The translations under genes and the position numbers were made by a program. The notes under the pieces are model-generated. The model was not told where the DNA came from. It did no database searches and saw nothing but the letters and a program-made list of their open reading frames with translations. 64,000 nt of DNA from Actinernus sp. WN-2022 (Eukaryota; Cnidaria; Anthozoa; Actiniaria; Actinernidae), in contig JAOWCC010000936.1 of the NCBI GenBank assembly GCA_030867875.1, positions 14,206,095 to 14,270,094 of the forward strand. Direction: 5' to 3'. How positions within the stretch are numbered: the first letter of the stretch is position 1; every line of letters begins with the position of its first letter. Below are positions 22,601-37,600 of this stretch, one piece after another.

Positions 22601-25600
22601 ACTGTATACCAGCACTAGTTTTACAGAGACTACACTAGTTATTCCGTGTACTTACACAGCAGTTCTATACTTGTTTTCTTTGGCTGCTGGTCAATAGAAT
22701 TGTTAGCAACACAAGTATAGTTCCCTGCTTCTTTGTACGTTAGTCCTGTATAACGAGGATATAAAACACTGGACACGTTTAGAAGGTGATCTTGAACGTC
22801 ATCAAACAAAACCTGAACAACACGTTCTGTGTTATTTCCTGATAGAGTATTTACTAGAGGCACTATATTGTTGTGTCGTCGCCACACAACTGTCGGTTTT
22901 GGATAGGCGCTAGCGTAACAGGTTATTGAGACATTGGCCACTCCTTGACGGTAGATACGGGTATAGGGTACAGCCAGGTATAAGGTTGTGGGAACTAGAT
23001 TTTGTAAAAAATAGGAGTGAAAAGTAGTTAATAGTGTTTATGCAAAACTGTTTCATTCACATACAACTTTCATCATTTCAAATGGAAATGGATTTTTTTT
23101 TTCAGTATGTGGTGACGAGTCACTTACCGAATATGTCAATATTAGAAGCGGACGTATCATTCCCGCATCTGTTCTTTGCAACGCACCGGTAAATTCCTCG
23201 GTCGTTGAATGTGACCTTCTTTATAACAAGACTATTGTTACTGTTCTGTAGTTCTGCACGGGGAATGACACGTGAACCATCTTTCGTCCAATATACGACT
23301 GGTGTTGGCTTGCCACTTGCGTTACATGTAAGAGTAAGCGTGAAACCATCGATGTATGATGTGTCTTTAAGCGGTGTTAAGATCCTCGGTGGAACTGTGA
23401 ACCAATATGATAAAAATGTATTAAGTCGGTTCTTGCAACAGCTCTTTGACGTGAATCAGTGGAAAAGACAACCATTTCCATAGTTTGAAAACAAAACACG
23501 GAACATTATTGATAAATGCTGTAAATTGGAATTTCCAATATTATTATACTTTTCCGTAGTATGGAAGCATGGAAATATCAAGGAAATACCATGGTTTTTC
23601 CATAATTTCCAATGTTTATAGTAGTTCCATATTATAGAAATATCGCATGGTGGGAATACCATGGAAAATAGGATTTCCATGGTTTTTCTGGAAATTGCTT
23701 GTGTTTTTTTTGCCATTGTATGATGTGTTCCATGAGTAGAAGAAGACAAATACAACCAATAAGGAGGCTCGAAAGGGTTTTCCTGGCCGCACGGATTATG
23801 AAAGATTATTTTTAAAATAAAATTAGTGGGTCTGGTTTCCTAGACCAATGTATTGCCATGGAAACCGTTCAATGAAAACAATCACCATTATATTATTTTG
23901 ATGCTTTGGGTATACCTCTTGCACATGCACTTGGACGAGGACGCCACAAGTTAAAATGATACCTACTTTATCAGTAACCATTTCAAGCTCCCTTAAATAT
24001 TTTCCTAGAATACGGAAAAAAGAGTACATGTACATGGTCCGGTTGTTCAAAGGGTGGATAACGCTAGCCCGCGGATAAATCCCTATCCAGTGGATAAAAT
24101 AATCTAGTTTGGTGAATACTTATCCACTGAATAGGGAATTATCCGGTGGATAGCGTTATCCACCTTTTGAACAACCGGAACCAGGAATTGAACCTTTTTT
24201 TTTTAAAGATAAATAATGTTAGTTTTTATGTAATTGTTTTCTATATACCTACCGCAAATATCTACAACAGTGGTACTTTCAACCTTGCCCCTATAGTTAC
24301 GGAACTGGCAGGTGTAGTTTCCCCTGTCCGAGTAACTGACTCGACTCCACGTTACGGTTGATGTCTTGATGTATTCTCCAGAAGTATGTATAGTAAAGTC
24401 ACTATTGTTGTTGGCTTTAAGTGGCTTTGCATTCTTCAGCCAGCTAACGTTTGGTGCAGGTATGGACTCGGCAGTACAACGTAGTTTAAGGGACGTGTTT
24501 GCAACTATGTCAATGTAGCCAGGAAGTTCTTTGAGGATGACGGGTTGAGCTAACAAAACATATTTTTAATAATCATAATCATATTTAAGATCATTTGAAT
24601 AACTATAGAAATGCACTTATTGCAGCATCATGTCCGTCAATCATAAAAAACACCCAGAGAAATGAGTTAAACAAAATAAAAGTATGCCCGTAATTTCGAT
24701 AACAAACCGTATTTAAACACATACTTATATAGCTCTCTTACGTTGCAATCATTTTGAACAAGGAACAACGATTTCGTACAACAAACATATACACACAGTT
24801 AATTAAACATTAAAACGACAATCCATAAATTCTCAACGGTTTGATATTTCATTGTCATCAACGCGATGCCAAAATACTCTCCAGACTGTCATATTATTGG
24901 TTTTAGTAACAATGTGTTGCATTTTATCAATAGCGCTATTAGTTATACCGCAAGGTTATTTGCACTCACCAGGCGGTCACGGTCTACGTACCTTACTGGC
25001 TATCATAGGGCGGATTTCGAATGAGTGGGATCGTAACCGTACTGTAATGTACTGTACAGTAACTCTGTAATTTGATTGGACCAGAAAACAAAAACAATGG
25101 GAAACCATTTCAAATCACGGTTATGCCTTAACGTTCCCACTGATACGAATTCGGCTCTATCGATATCACGGAAAAGACTTGAAGAATCAGTACACAGATA
25201 AAGATGAACTTTAAATTATAGCATGCATTATACACCAACAATATTATATGAAACTTCATGATATGACAATCCCTCGCCTGAAACAAATATATATATCCTC
25301 ACCGTGTACAGTTAGGTTTGAACTGGTGTTGGCCTTGCCTTCCTCGTTAGATGCTTCACATGTATATAGTCCTTCGTCTTTCACGCTCACATTTTGTATC
25401 TTCAGCGTCCTATTGTTGTCAAGGAGCACGGCATCTGGTAACAATACACCTCCCTTGTACCATCGATAAGTAGGCTCCGGGTCACCATCGGCTTTGCATG
25501 TGAGGTTCACTGTCTCGCCCCTTTCTACCACGAGGGTTTCATTTAGTGCTAATGTTATGGTTGGAATAGCTATAAATAGGAGACAATTATACAATCGTTA

Positions 25601-28600
25601 TTTAGCAATATTGACATAAACTTATCAGGCATTTTTGCATTGCCTTATGGTTCCCGTAAATCTTCTTCAGTAGAATTCTGCAAATAGTTTATTTTATACA
25701 ATAAACAGTACGAAAGTGCGCTATGATTGATTGGTAATCATGTGTCATTAGAGTACAAGCCAGTCGACGTCACGTTTCGTACGCTGAAAATCATTTTGTA
25801 TCCTTTTTCGCGCCGTTTATTTTATACAAGAAATAGATGTCATTTTGTAGTGGGTCTATTTTCTGAGAGATGTACACATAACATCGTGACAAGATCAACA
25901 GTCACTCAACTCGACTTCGATTCATTGTTCTCGTCACGTTATGACGTCATCTGTTCATCGTTTGGGGCAGACGACGTACGACAAAATGACACCTATTTGC
26001 TAAGTATTTTATTAGCGGGAAGGTACATGTATTTACACTTACTGTGAATTGTTAACTGAGCTGATGCTGAGGCTGATCCAACTCTGTTGATGACGTTACA
26101 AGTGTAGGTGCCTTCAAAAAGATTGTTTTTTTTCACATGTGGAACAACTAGCGTACTTCCATTTATAGCAACTGATTGAACCCTTCCTCCGCTGAAACCC
26201 CAAGTAACTTCAGGCACAGGTACACCGGTGGCTTTGCATCTGAATGTAACATTAACTCCTTCAAGGACGGTCTGATTTTCGGGGACAACAACCAGCTCTG
26301 GTCGAACTAGAAAATAAAGCATATCCATAAAACACGTTCAGTTTGGGAAGTTTAGGGGTAAGAAAACATTGAAACGTCACGAAGAACCAAACGTGCATTT
26401 ATGAAACCAAATGTGCATTTATGATTCTTGAGATCCGAGTTACATTTAAGTTACATGTAATATACTTCGATTTTTTCTAAATAAAGGGCGAATCATCAAT
26501 TTGAGATGGATTCATTTATTTCACGAAATATATAGCTACTTTAGCTAGAAAACCTCTCTAAAAATGTTTAAAGCTCTTTAATTGATTTTTTCTTGCTATA
26601 AAGAACAAGAAGATGTAACTCACACAACACTTCAACGGTTTTCTGAGTAGGGGCATCACCAAATCCATTGCTAGCCACACACGTGTAGTTTCCTGCATCC
26701 TCGAGAGAGATACCAGCCGTGCGTAGGTAAAGGCGACTGGAAACATTCTGCAAGTTCTGTTTGATGTTGCTCTTGACTATCTGAACCACTTTTCTTGAGT
26801 CATTACGAGTTAGAACGTCAATCTTTTGGATTCTTTTATTTCCTTTTCTCCATTCAATTGATGGCTTAGGATAACCACTGGCAAAGCACTCGATGGTCGT
26901 GTTCTCATCCCCTCTCAGGAAGGATCTCGTGTGTGGTCTTGGAACGTATATCTTCACAGGGACTGAAACGTTTAAAGAAAATTAAGTGCAACGCTTGATG
27001 TGTGTCATCACTTGGTTATTTCAGACTTGATAAGTATATTGGAAAGTATATATATATTAACGTCCAAGCAAATTAACGAAAGGCAGTTATTTCAAGTGCT
27101 ACTACAATGAAATTCAACTATTTTCTTTTCTACATTTTTGTCTTCCAAAATGACACACAGTGTCGAAAATATATAAATCAGTGAAAAATATTACCAGAGG
27201 ACCGAATTAAACTATGAATTTTGAAGAGAGTTATCGTCTAAATCACTTCATTACTGAAGTGTGTTCCAAATACTTCGTCATTTTCGACCAGCGGTTTGCT
27301 GTCGTGACGTAATTTTCTCAACGCGCCCCTCTTGTAATTGCATATTTCCATTTAAAACTTCGTTCTTTCCTTTCCATTTTGGAAAAAAAATGTATATTCA
27401 TGTACTTCACTTATAAGTTCGTGCGAGAGTTTGTGTGAAACGTAGGCCCGCAGTTGTTGTGTTGAGAAAATTACGTCACCTCCGCTGAAAAATTGGCTCT
27501 GTCACAGGAACGGTTTCGGGTAATGGTGGACATGAAATCTCGAGATTCGGATTCCAATAAATAAGACTTCCCTTTGTCATATAAAAAAAACGGTTTGGGC
27601 AGGAAAAATATAGCAAAAATATTACTATCTAAAAATTTGATCATAGTAGCACTTTAAAACAGCGCTTTACACGTTACCTTCACAATAGCAATTTTATGAA
27701 GTACTTTTTTCGTGATCAAGAGTTCCACTGTTATCAACGTTTTTGTAATCTCTAAATGCTGTATGTTTCTGATAAGCAGGGTGTTGAAAAGTGGAATTTC
27801 CAGAAAAAAGGTTATGGTCGGGTGTGTCTTAATAAAAGTACAATATATGGAATAAAATAAATGTTGAATTTTGAGTGGATACTGAGGTACTAGTCGAAAT
27901 TGTGTATTTATGAGTACAGTTCTTTCAGAAAAGGTTATTCTAATGCATTGTGCAGGTTTCATTTTTCATGCTGCATTGCGCACTGGGTCTGACAGTCCAA
28001 CAAATGAAATCCATTATATTGTTATTGCGCTGAATAATTTTCTTACAACAAATGAGGACTTGGTCAAGCAATACAATTATTACCTTTTTGTTCGGAACGC
28101 GTAATGCTGTATGCACAATGTAACATGCACGAGGCAACCATGTTTAAATAGCTGTATCAAGTATCATGTCGAGAAAACTCTAGAGACACTCACCTTTTAT
28201 TTCCACAGTTGTACCCAAAGTATTATTTCCAGCCCTATTTACCGCCACACATCGGTACTCTCCTTCATCCTCTATGATTGCATTATTTATAACAAGAGTC
28301 CTGTTTCTGTCGTATAACCTTGCACGCGTCAGATTGCCAGACCCATCCTTCCTCCACGTCACAACCGGTTGTGGGTCGCCATTAACCACACATGTTAGAT
28401 TGATATAGTTGCCAATAACAATTGTTGTGCTGCCAGTAATCTTCGATATTCTAGGTAACACTGGGTAACAGGAAACGAGCGAGGTGAAACGTTAATCCAT
28501 AAACTGTTCACATTCGAACTTGAAATAATACAAAGGAGATCATTTGTATAAATCAAATCCATTTAAATCATATAATTATACAAACCCTTCATTTAAACCA

Positions 28601-31600
28601 TACAATTAGTGTAACGCAGCAACTTATACAAAGTAGATAGTGTGCTGGAAAATGGCATTTAAGCCATACAGAATGTGTAAATCATAGAAAATATTCAAGT
28701 CATGCAAAGTATGATATAAATTATTCAATTTATTCACGTTATGCAATAATACAATTCATAGTCCTTGAAAGGTAACCAAGCCTTAGCCTCGCATGGCGGA
28801 TGGATTTGACCCTACACTGATACAAACCCCCTTTCTACAGTATGAATATGGATAAATTTTGATTTTCATGCTAGATACAGTCCTCCAACAAAGTTGTCTC
28901 GACGTCACCAAAGGCTTGGTTAACTTTCAAATTGGCGGTCCGAGAACTAAGAATTGAATTAACCATGCTAATCACACAGATCAGATCATTTGTACATGCA
29001 AAATCATTTCAATCATACAAATTATACAATTTTCAGATCAAGGAGGATTGGAAGGTCTTCCCATAATCTGCGCCTGAATTACATGTTTATCATCATTCCG
29101 TGATGATATCGGCGATCGGTACTCGAAAGCGCTATTCTGTTCTGACAAATCAATGATGTTCTTCCCAGAGAATGAATGGGAAAGGTTACCCTAGAAAGCT
29201 ATCAAGTCTAGGATTTAATAGCATTGTTGGAAGTCCAGTTTTTCCCGAACAAAATTGCGAAAACAAAATGTTGTGTGTTCCCGGTGGACCAAACCATTCG
29301 ATAGTGTGAAGCATTGCCAATCCCCAGCAGTTCTTATAGTGGTACTATAAGCAGCTGCAATTCAAAATAACAGTAAGTTAAAAGTTGTGTTTACGACTTT
29401 GGATATTGTCTTTGATTATTCGAAATTCTTCAACACTTGAGTACTGTTATGAAGCTTCGAGAATCTGAGCTTGGTGTCGTGGACTTTTTATAGCATCATG
29501 AGAAAAGTCGATAGGGTGTGCTGCATAAAAGTCGAAGTACTTGTGTAGATTTATTTGTTTTAACTTGGTGAATCCTTAAAAGTTTCATCCAGAGAGTCCT
29601 GAAGGATTTTGATGGGAAATTAAGCTTTATTTGTATCGTAGTTTTATGGCCGCCATGTTGGTGTCTAAAAGAGGGACACCAAGATGGCAGCCGTATACAA
29701 AGTTATATAAAATTGCCATATAGTCATTGGTCAACAGCTCCGTTAGGAAATATTCTAATGTTCTAGAATTTGAGTTATATGTGTATTTTTGTTAGTTAAA
29801 TGTTATATTTAATTACATGAATGCAAACGAATTTTGCGATCGAGGGTCATCACGACGATGAAAACCACCAATTGCACTTATTAAAATGCAAGAATAGAGC
29901 AAAGGGTAATCACGTACATTGGCTGTTTTTACCACTCTTTTTTTGGCTGTTATAATTAAAGAACTGTGCATAATATCCTTCGTACATAATACCCTTGTGT
30001 AAAACACACGGCCCTTTATGATGGATGGTACTGCGAGGGACTATACATAGGATTCTACGGTAATTTAGGTTATACTGACTTAGCAGTAAAATATATAATT
30101 ATCACTGAAACTGAAGTAACTTGTATACTAAAGTTACGTTCAACATTTTAGTGACATAAAGCAAGTGAATCGTTATGCTTCACTTTGTGAAAAGAACACC
30201 CTGTGATAATATTGTTTTCAGTTTGAGTATCAAATTAATTGATATTGTTATTCGTCTTTTTTGGGACTTCCACATTGAGGTGCTTATATTCAAGTGTGGC
30301 TTCTGTATGGGACCTATGTATATGTTGCAGGTCAAAAAACACTTCAGGTTAAATGTGTCCAAACTAGTTTATTTTTATCAACCTAGTTTTTTTTTGTTTG
30401 ATATCAATCATTCTAAAAAGGGATCCTTTCTTTTTGGGGAGTCATACAAAATATGGTGTTTAGTTTTTTAGGGGACACATTCTAAAAATAATTGAGCAGG
30501 TTTTCGTATTCTACCTCCCCTCCCTTCCATTTTCTTTGTCCCACTATCTTCCTTCTACCCCATCCTGATCCCCCTTACCACCATTACATTAATTAATATT
30601 ACACATCATTATTACTTACTTTGTTTCATACCAGACGAGACTGGAACACCCTGAACCATCGGTTTCGAAGACCAGAACTTTACTACTTTCCCACAGAAAC
30701 ATTCGATGACGTGTAGTCATTTAAATCACTAATATAACTACGACATCAGGTCGCATGCGCATTGCTAACGAAATCGGACTTGGAAAAATATAACACGGAC
30801 GATAACACAGACGATAACACAGACGATAACACAGACGAAAATACAAACGAAGTTTGTGTTGTCTCTGCGTTCTTCTATGAAAACTCAAGGGAAGTAAGAA
30901 AGCTAAATTCAGAAACATATATTGTTTATAGATGATCAGGTTTACTTTACGGCACCAGTAATCACTGAGCTAAATAATATAAAAGCGAATCAACGCTAAC
31001 ATTGACAGGAAGAAGACGTCTACGAAAGAGCTAAATAGTATCTTAAAGTAACGAGTTCAGAGGATCTTGGACTAAACCTCCTACCCGTTAGACTCAGCTT
31101 TCCAAATAGAATAACACGCTGTGACTAGCACAAAATGGAAATACGCATTCCAAATAACGAACTTCTAACTCCTGTCAATAAAGAAACAGTTTGTAAATTA
31201 TATGTAGTTTATAGCACTAATTTGTGACTTAAGACATCACAGGTAAACAATAATTAATAAGGGAAGAAAAATTGTACTGTGATTGAACCCATACAATAAG
31301 AAATAAACTAGGTTGATTTAAAATAAACGAGGTTAAAAAATAACCTAGATTGAAAAAAATAACCTAGGTTGAAAAAAATACCTAGTTTGGACAAAAATAA
31401 ACTAGGTTGAACCAAAATTAACTAGTTTGGACAAATTTAACCTGAAGTATTTTAAACTACAACACATATATTGCTTACGACTTTGCAAAAGAACAATGAG
31501 CCTTAGTTGGGAATATCAAATTCCGAAAGGGAACAAATGACCCTTTTTGGGTGGATATACAATATATCAGAAAGGTTTAGATGTTAGTCGAGCTCCTTGT

Positions 31601-34600
31601 ACGTGGACATTACATTATTTTCACAGATTACATTATTCCAATCCATAATAAAGCAATACAATTACCAAAATAGAAAGCCTTTTCAATCATATGAACTGTG
31701 CAACTCACGCATTTCATACAAATTATATAAATTATACAAAGAAGATTATTTTTATAAATCAATTCCATTTAAATCAAACAATTGTACAAATTATGCAACT
31801 AATACGACTAATGCAAAATTATACAAACCCTTTTACCAATACAATTAGTGTATAAATCATTTCAATCATACTTTGAAAGTCATGCAAAGCAGATAATCAG
31901 TAAAATCAACTTAAATCGTACAATAATTCGTGTTATTCAATTCAGGTCATAATCATACAGATCAGATTATTTGTGCATACAAAAAAAATTCAATCATACA
32001 AATTATTCAGGTCATTCAAAGCAGATAATCAGTAACATCAACTTGAATCGTATAATTATTCGTGTCATTCAATTAGGCTAATCATACAGATCAGATTATC
32101 TGTGCATGCAAAAACCATTTTAATCATGCAAAGCAGATAATCAGTAAAATCGACTTCAATCATACAATTACTCGTGTTATTCAATTCAGGCTTATCATAA
32201 CGATCAGATTATGTGTGCATGCACAAATAATTTCAATCATGTAAAGCAGATAATCAGTAAAATCAACTAAGTTATACAATTGTTAGTGTTATTCAATTCA
32301 GGCTATTCATATAGATTATATTATTTGTGCATGCACAAATCATTTCAATCATACAAAGCAGATAATCAGTAAAATCAACTTAAATCATACAATTATTCGT
32401 GTTATTCAATCCAGGCTAATCATACAGATAATATTATTTATGCATGCGCAAATCATTTCAATCATGCAAAGCAGATAATCAGTAAAATCACCTTAAATCA
32501 TACAATTATTGATGTTATTCAATTCAGCTAATTCTACAAATGAGATTATTTGTGAAAGTAACATTACTTCAAATCACACAGAGTAATATTTAAATCGTAT
32601 AAGGTAGAAACGTTTCCTCGAGTAAAATTTCGAGAGCGCATGAAGAGACGGCAACTCACTGTCGACAGTTAGTGTAGCTGTATGGCTGAAGGTGCCTGCT
32701 CGACTGCTTGCTGTACACGTGTAATTCCCTTCATACGTGTTATTATTCTTGAGGTTTGTAATGATTAGTCTCCCGTCCTTTATAAAGTGCGGTACCAGGA
32801 TCTGTCTTCCATTAAATGTCCACATGATAGTTGGTGACGGGACTCCAGATGCCACACACTGGAACGTGACATTACTTCCTCCTATCACAACTTGATTGAC
32901 AGGTGAAGTGACAAATTCGGGTTCAACTACAACAGCAGAAGATAGTAATGAATAACAATATTTCCTCAATGGGCCTTTTGGAGTTAGCCAATCACGTGGT
33001 TGTACTGGATGGCAAATAAAACTTACTTCATTTCTTTAAAGGAAAACCTGTTTGTAAATGCTATTTTCGACTTCCTATCAATTGTCGATCTTTCTAAACT
33101 GTAACAGCGTTTTAAAAGTTTGTTTGCCATCCAGTAAATCACGTTCCTTGGGATAACGAGTTCAATTCATTGGTTATTGAAGTAATATATCAGCACGTGA
33201 CTGTTAGCTTCAAAATGCCTATCAGTCACCTCGGTCTCTTAGAGAACATGTGTGTGTAAAATAATAGCACGGCTGGAATAATAGCCCACACCCCTCCTGC
33301 CTCCTCCCATATTAATCAAGTCTAAGTCCAGCCAAAGTTGAGGAGGATGACGGTGTGATAGAGTCAGACCCTACACGATTGACAGATATTTACGACTCTG
33401 ATGAGGACTACGAAATCGATATTGCCAATAAAATGACATCAACTGTTTCTGTTCAGTTTAGTTTTAGAAATAACTATCAACTTAAGGTACCAACTATTGA
33501 AATAATCATCCTCTTTTAGGGCCAATAAAAATATTAACTTCCAAACAATATTTCAAGGAAATACGGTTTTTACATTATTAAATGACGTCCTGCAAGAATT
33601 AGGTAAGAGAACTAACACCCCATATATGGGCCTTTCAATTATATTTTTAGATTATCAGTCCAAAACATTGTTATTTTAACAAAGACTAATAAAGATCAGC
33701 TTCAAGTGGTGCTGTTATGCTAAGGAGTGGTTTATAGAGATTCCATGCGGACCCAGAGGACATAAACAATGGGTCTGTAATGACGGTAGCTTAGCAGAAC
33801 GAGTTTAAATTAACTTACATCACGTGTTGCAAAACGTGGAGATTTGTTCTCTTACCTTATTCTCTCTTCCAACGTAATGATAAAATATCAAAATGTAGGA
33901 AATCCTACTTAGTGTCTAAACAAATATCTTTAAAACAAATATCATAAGCAGAGGCACAGCTACATGTTTGAAGTTCCTAACCGCTAGGGGTGTCCGGGAA
34001 ATGTTTAAAATCTAAGGTATCTTAAATGACTGCATTTCCTGCATTATGAGAGTAAGAAACACACTCGCTCTTTCTTTTTCTCTTTTCTTTTATTTCATTA
34101 ATGTTTTCTTCTGTCTAAGAGGGAGATGGTTGTTTTCCTCAGGAAAAGGGAGGTTCCGGAGGAACCCGAGGAACCTACCCATGGCTACGCCCCTGATAAT
34201 ATAATATTGAAACAGACTACAAAATCAATGATATCTTTTGGTCTCAAGGATATCTAAGAGTCGCAAAATACAGAGACTACAGTTATTCCATGTACTTACA
34301 CAGCAGTTCGATACTTGTTTTCTTTGGCTGCTGGTCAATAGAATTGTTAGCAACACAAGTATAGTTCCCTGCTTCTTTGTACGTTAGTCCTGTATAACGA
34401 GGATATAAAACACTGGACACGTTTTGAAGATGATCTTGAATGCCATCAAACAAAACCTGAACAGTATGTTCTGTATTATTTCCTGATACAGTATTTACTA
34501 GAGGCACTATATTGTTGTGTCGTCGCCACATAACCACCGGTTTTGGATAGGCACTAGCGTAACAGGCTATCGAGACGTTGGTGACTCCCTGACGGTAGAT

Positions 34601-37600
34601 ACGGGTATAGGGCACAGCCAGGTACAAGGTCGTTGGAACTACATTTTGGAAAAAAAAGAGTGAAAAGTAGTTAATAGTGTTTATGCAAAACTGTTTCATT
34701 CACATACAACTTTCGTCATTTCAAATGGAGAACTTTTCATCATTTTAAATGGAGAACCTACTGAGTACTTGTCAATTGTTTATACGATTTAATGAATTGT
34801 GATTGTAATTCAAGAAGAATATATGATTACAGAAGGTACAATAATATAATAGCCTTAATGATGTTTAAACGCTCTTTATCGGAGCTCTGCCATATTAATG
34901 GTCAAACTGACACAAAGAATATGAGAGAACGTCTAATACTTCAGTAGGCATTATTTAACAATCATTATACTACTGTGACGCAAATTTTAGGGCAAATATG
35001 GAGACGTAATACCCACTAGATGTTCCATATTTCCCTGTAGAATACGATTTAAATGTAAAAGAAACCCATGAATCAAGAACGCTGTCGTATAATAAATACC
35101 TTATTAGATGTTTTTTTCCAGATATTACGTTGCTGATATTTTACTCATTGCTAGCATGTTCGTCGCCTCTGCGGTACTCGAAAAAATACATTCGCAACTC
35201 GTAAAATATCAGCATTTATTATATGGCATTCCCGTGAGAGGTCCAGATGAAGACCAATCTTGCAATTTGATTGGCTGCTCATAGCTCCGGATTTTTTCAT
35301 CTGGACCTCTGGTGAATTCATCCGGACCTCTCGTAAATTTGTTTTCAAGACGACATTCAACCTGAATTATAATATAATAACAAGGGAAAGCGCCCCAAAA
35401 CTATGGAGAAAAAATCAAATGACAAGGCCTAGGAAAATGAGTTTGAGGATTTTATCTCGGCTCAACAGCCTCAAATTATAAAACCAAAAAAAACAATTAC
35501 GACTTCAACGTTTGGAGACGGTTTTGCCTGTTGAAATTGCTCACAACTCTTCATAAAGAAATAGCGATAAAACCCGTACATTTTGAAATGAACTAAACGT
35601 TTGTTACATGAGAAGGCAAACACTAATTTAAAACTATTTCTGCCTTTTCGTTTTTCAGCTAAAATTAAACTCACAACGCTAATACAATCGTGGTACAAAG
35701 AAATACAATTATTACGGAAACGAGTAAACTTAGCACATGGTTTCATCAAAAGCAGGTTTTTTTATTGTATGGGCTAAGAAATTCAGCGTTCACATTTGGT
35801 AATTCGCTTATAAATTATGAGTATTTAGTAAGTAATACTTTACAAGTTTGTTTGTATTATTCTGCAGCTTTTTTTGTTAAGTTTTGCAGTGTGATTTCAA
35901 CTTGCCGGTTTTCAATTTTCAAATCTTCCACAAATATGCACATTTGTGTCTCCAGATAAAGGTTCAAAGGTTTTTTTATTTTCCACAATTACAAAGATTA
36001 AAAATATGAAAAAAGGAAAGAGAAAGGTCAAACTAAATACGTGGAGCGTGCATGGGATACAACCCAAAGGGTTAACAAGGCTCTCATGCACCCTTTATAT
36101 TAACATTAATTACAGATCACTCTAAGATAGAAGCAGATGACTTCAAATAATTACTGTACAGAAAATGACTAATAAATGAAATGTCAGGAGTTTGCATTTT
36201 TCTACATAAAGACAATAAATTATTGATATATTGATATATTTTTTTGGTAGGAAGAAGAAAGGATGTGTTTTTTAAACACCTTTTTTAAATGATTTAGTTG
36301 TTGGACTACTTTTTATATCTACGGGGATATCATTCCACACTTTGACGGAAGCATATTTAACTCCAAATTTGCCAAAGTTCAGCCTTTGGCGAGGCAGATA
36401 AAAAAAAAAATTTGATTTTGAACGAGTGTTGTAGTTATGTACTACAGAAAGGTCAGTCAAGTAACTCGAAAAAATATTTGGTAATTGATTTGTATGATGC
36501 CCATAAGCTAATTCACCAAGTTGGTGGTCCACTATTTCAAATATGTTAAGCAATTCTATTTTTTTGAATAAAGGTTTACTTGGAGTTCTGAACTCGGAAA
36601 AAGTAATTATTCGAAGCACACGTTTCTGTAGAATGTGAATGAGCTTCAGCTTTGATTTATAAGTACTACCCCAGGTCAACGTACAGTATGTTATGTACGT
36701 GTAAATTAAATTATAATAAAGATTTTTAAGGATATCAAGATTAAGGTAATGCCGGACTTTATACAATACTGCGTTCGGGTCCTGATAAAGTTGTCAATGA
36801 AACCTAGTGCATCTGAAGTAAAGTACAGGTCAGTTTTCGTACATAAAAATGCATTTTTGATGTCGGAAAACAAACTGTTTTGAACGCTTGTTCACCGTTT
36901 GTTCGATCCGGATGGGGGGATATTGGTCTCGTTCTTTTTTCGTGTGTGAATGGACCTCGCCCTGCAGGCTCGGTCCATATAAACACACGAAAAAAGAACT
37001 CGACCAATATCCCCCCATCCGAACCTCACGCTTGGTCAATAACCCCTATGTAATACCTGGAAAAACATATAATAAGTGGTATTTATTCACCGAAGTGGAA
37101 TTAAATGCATATTGGTGAATAGTTACCGAGACGCAGTTGTATATCAGGGAAACGTCAAACAAGACTAATCTACTAACGTTTTTTTTCTGGACATGCCGTG
37201 CGCGCGTCATTGAAATATGCCGAACATCGCAACTTTAGTGTGCTTAACAATTACATTGTTTTTATATTCACCTATCGCGGTGAAATATCGACATATTTAG
37301 AACCTCTCGACCAATCAGAACGCTAGAATCTCTATGAAATTATACTAGTATCCATTATTGGTATTACTTATCTCATGATTCCTATTGCTGAAAGACCAAG
37401 ATATATTTTTTGAAAAGTCACTTACCGAAAATAGTAACGCTGGACGAGGAGGTATCATTTGCACATCTGTTCTTTGTGACACATCGGTATGTACCTCGGT
37501 CACTGAATCTGACGTCCTTTATAACAAGACTTGTGTTACTGATCTGTAGTTCTGCACGGGGAATGACACGTGAACAATCTTTCGTCCAATATACGACTGG

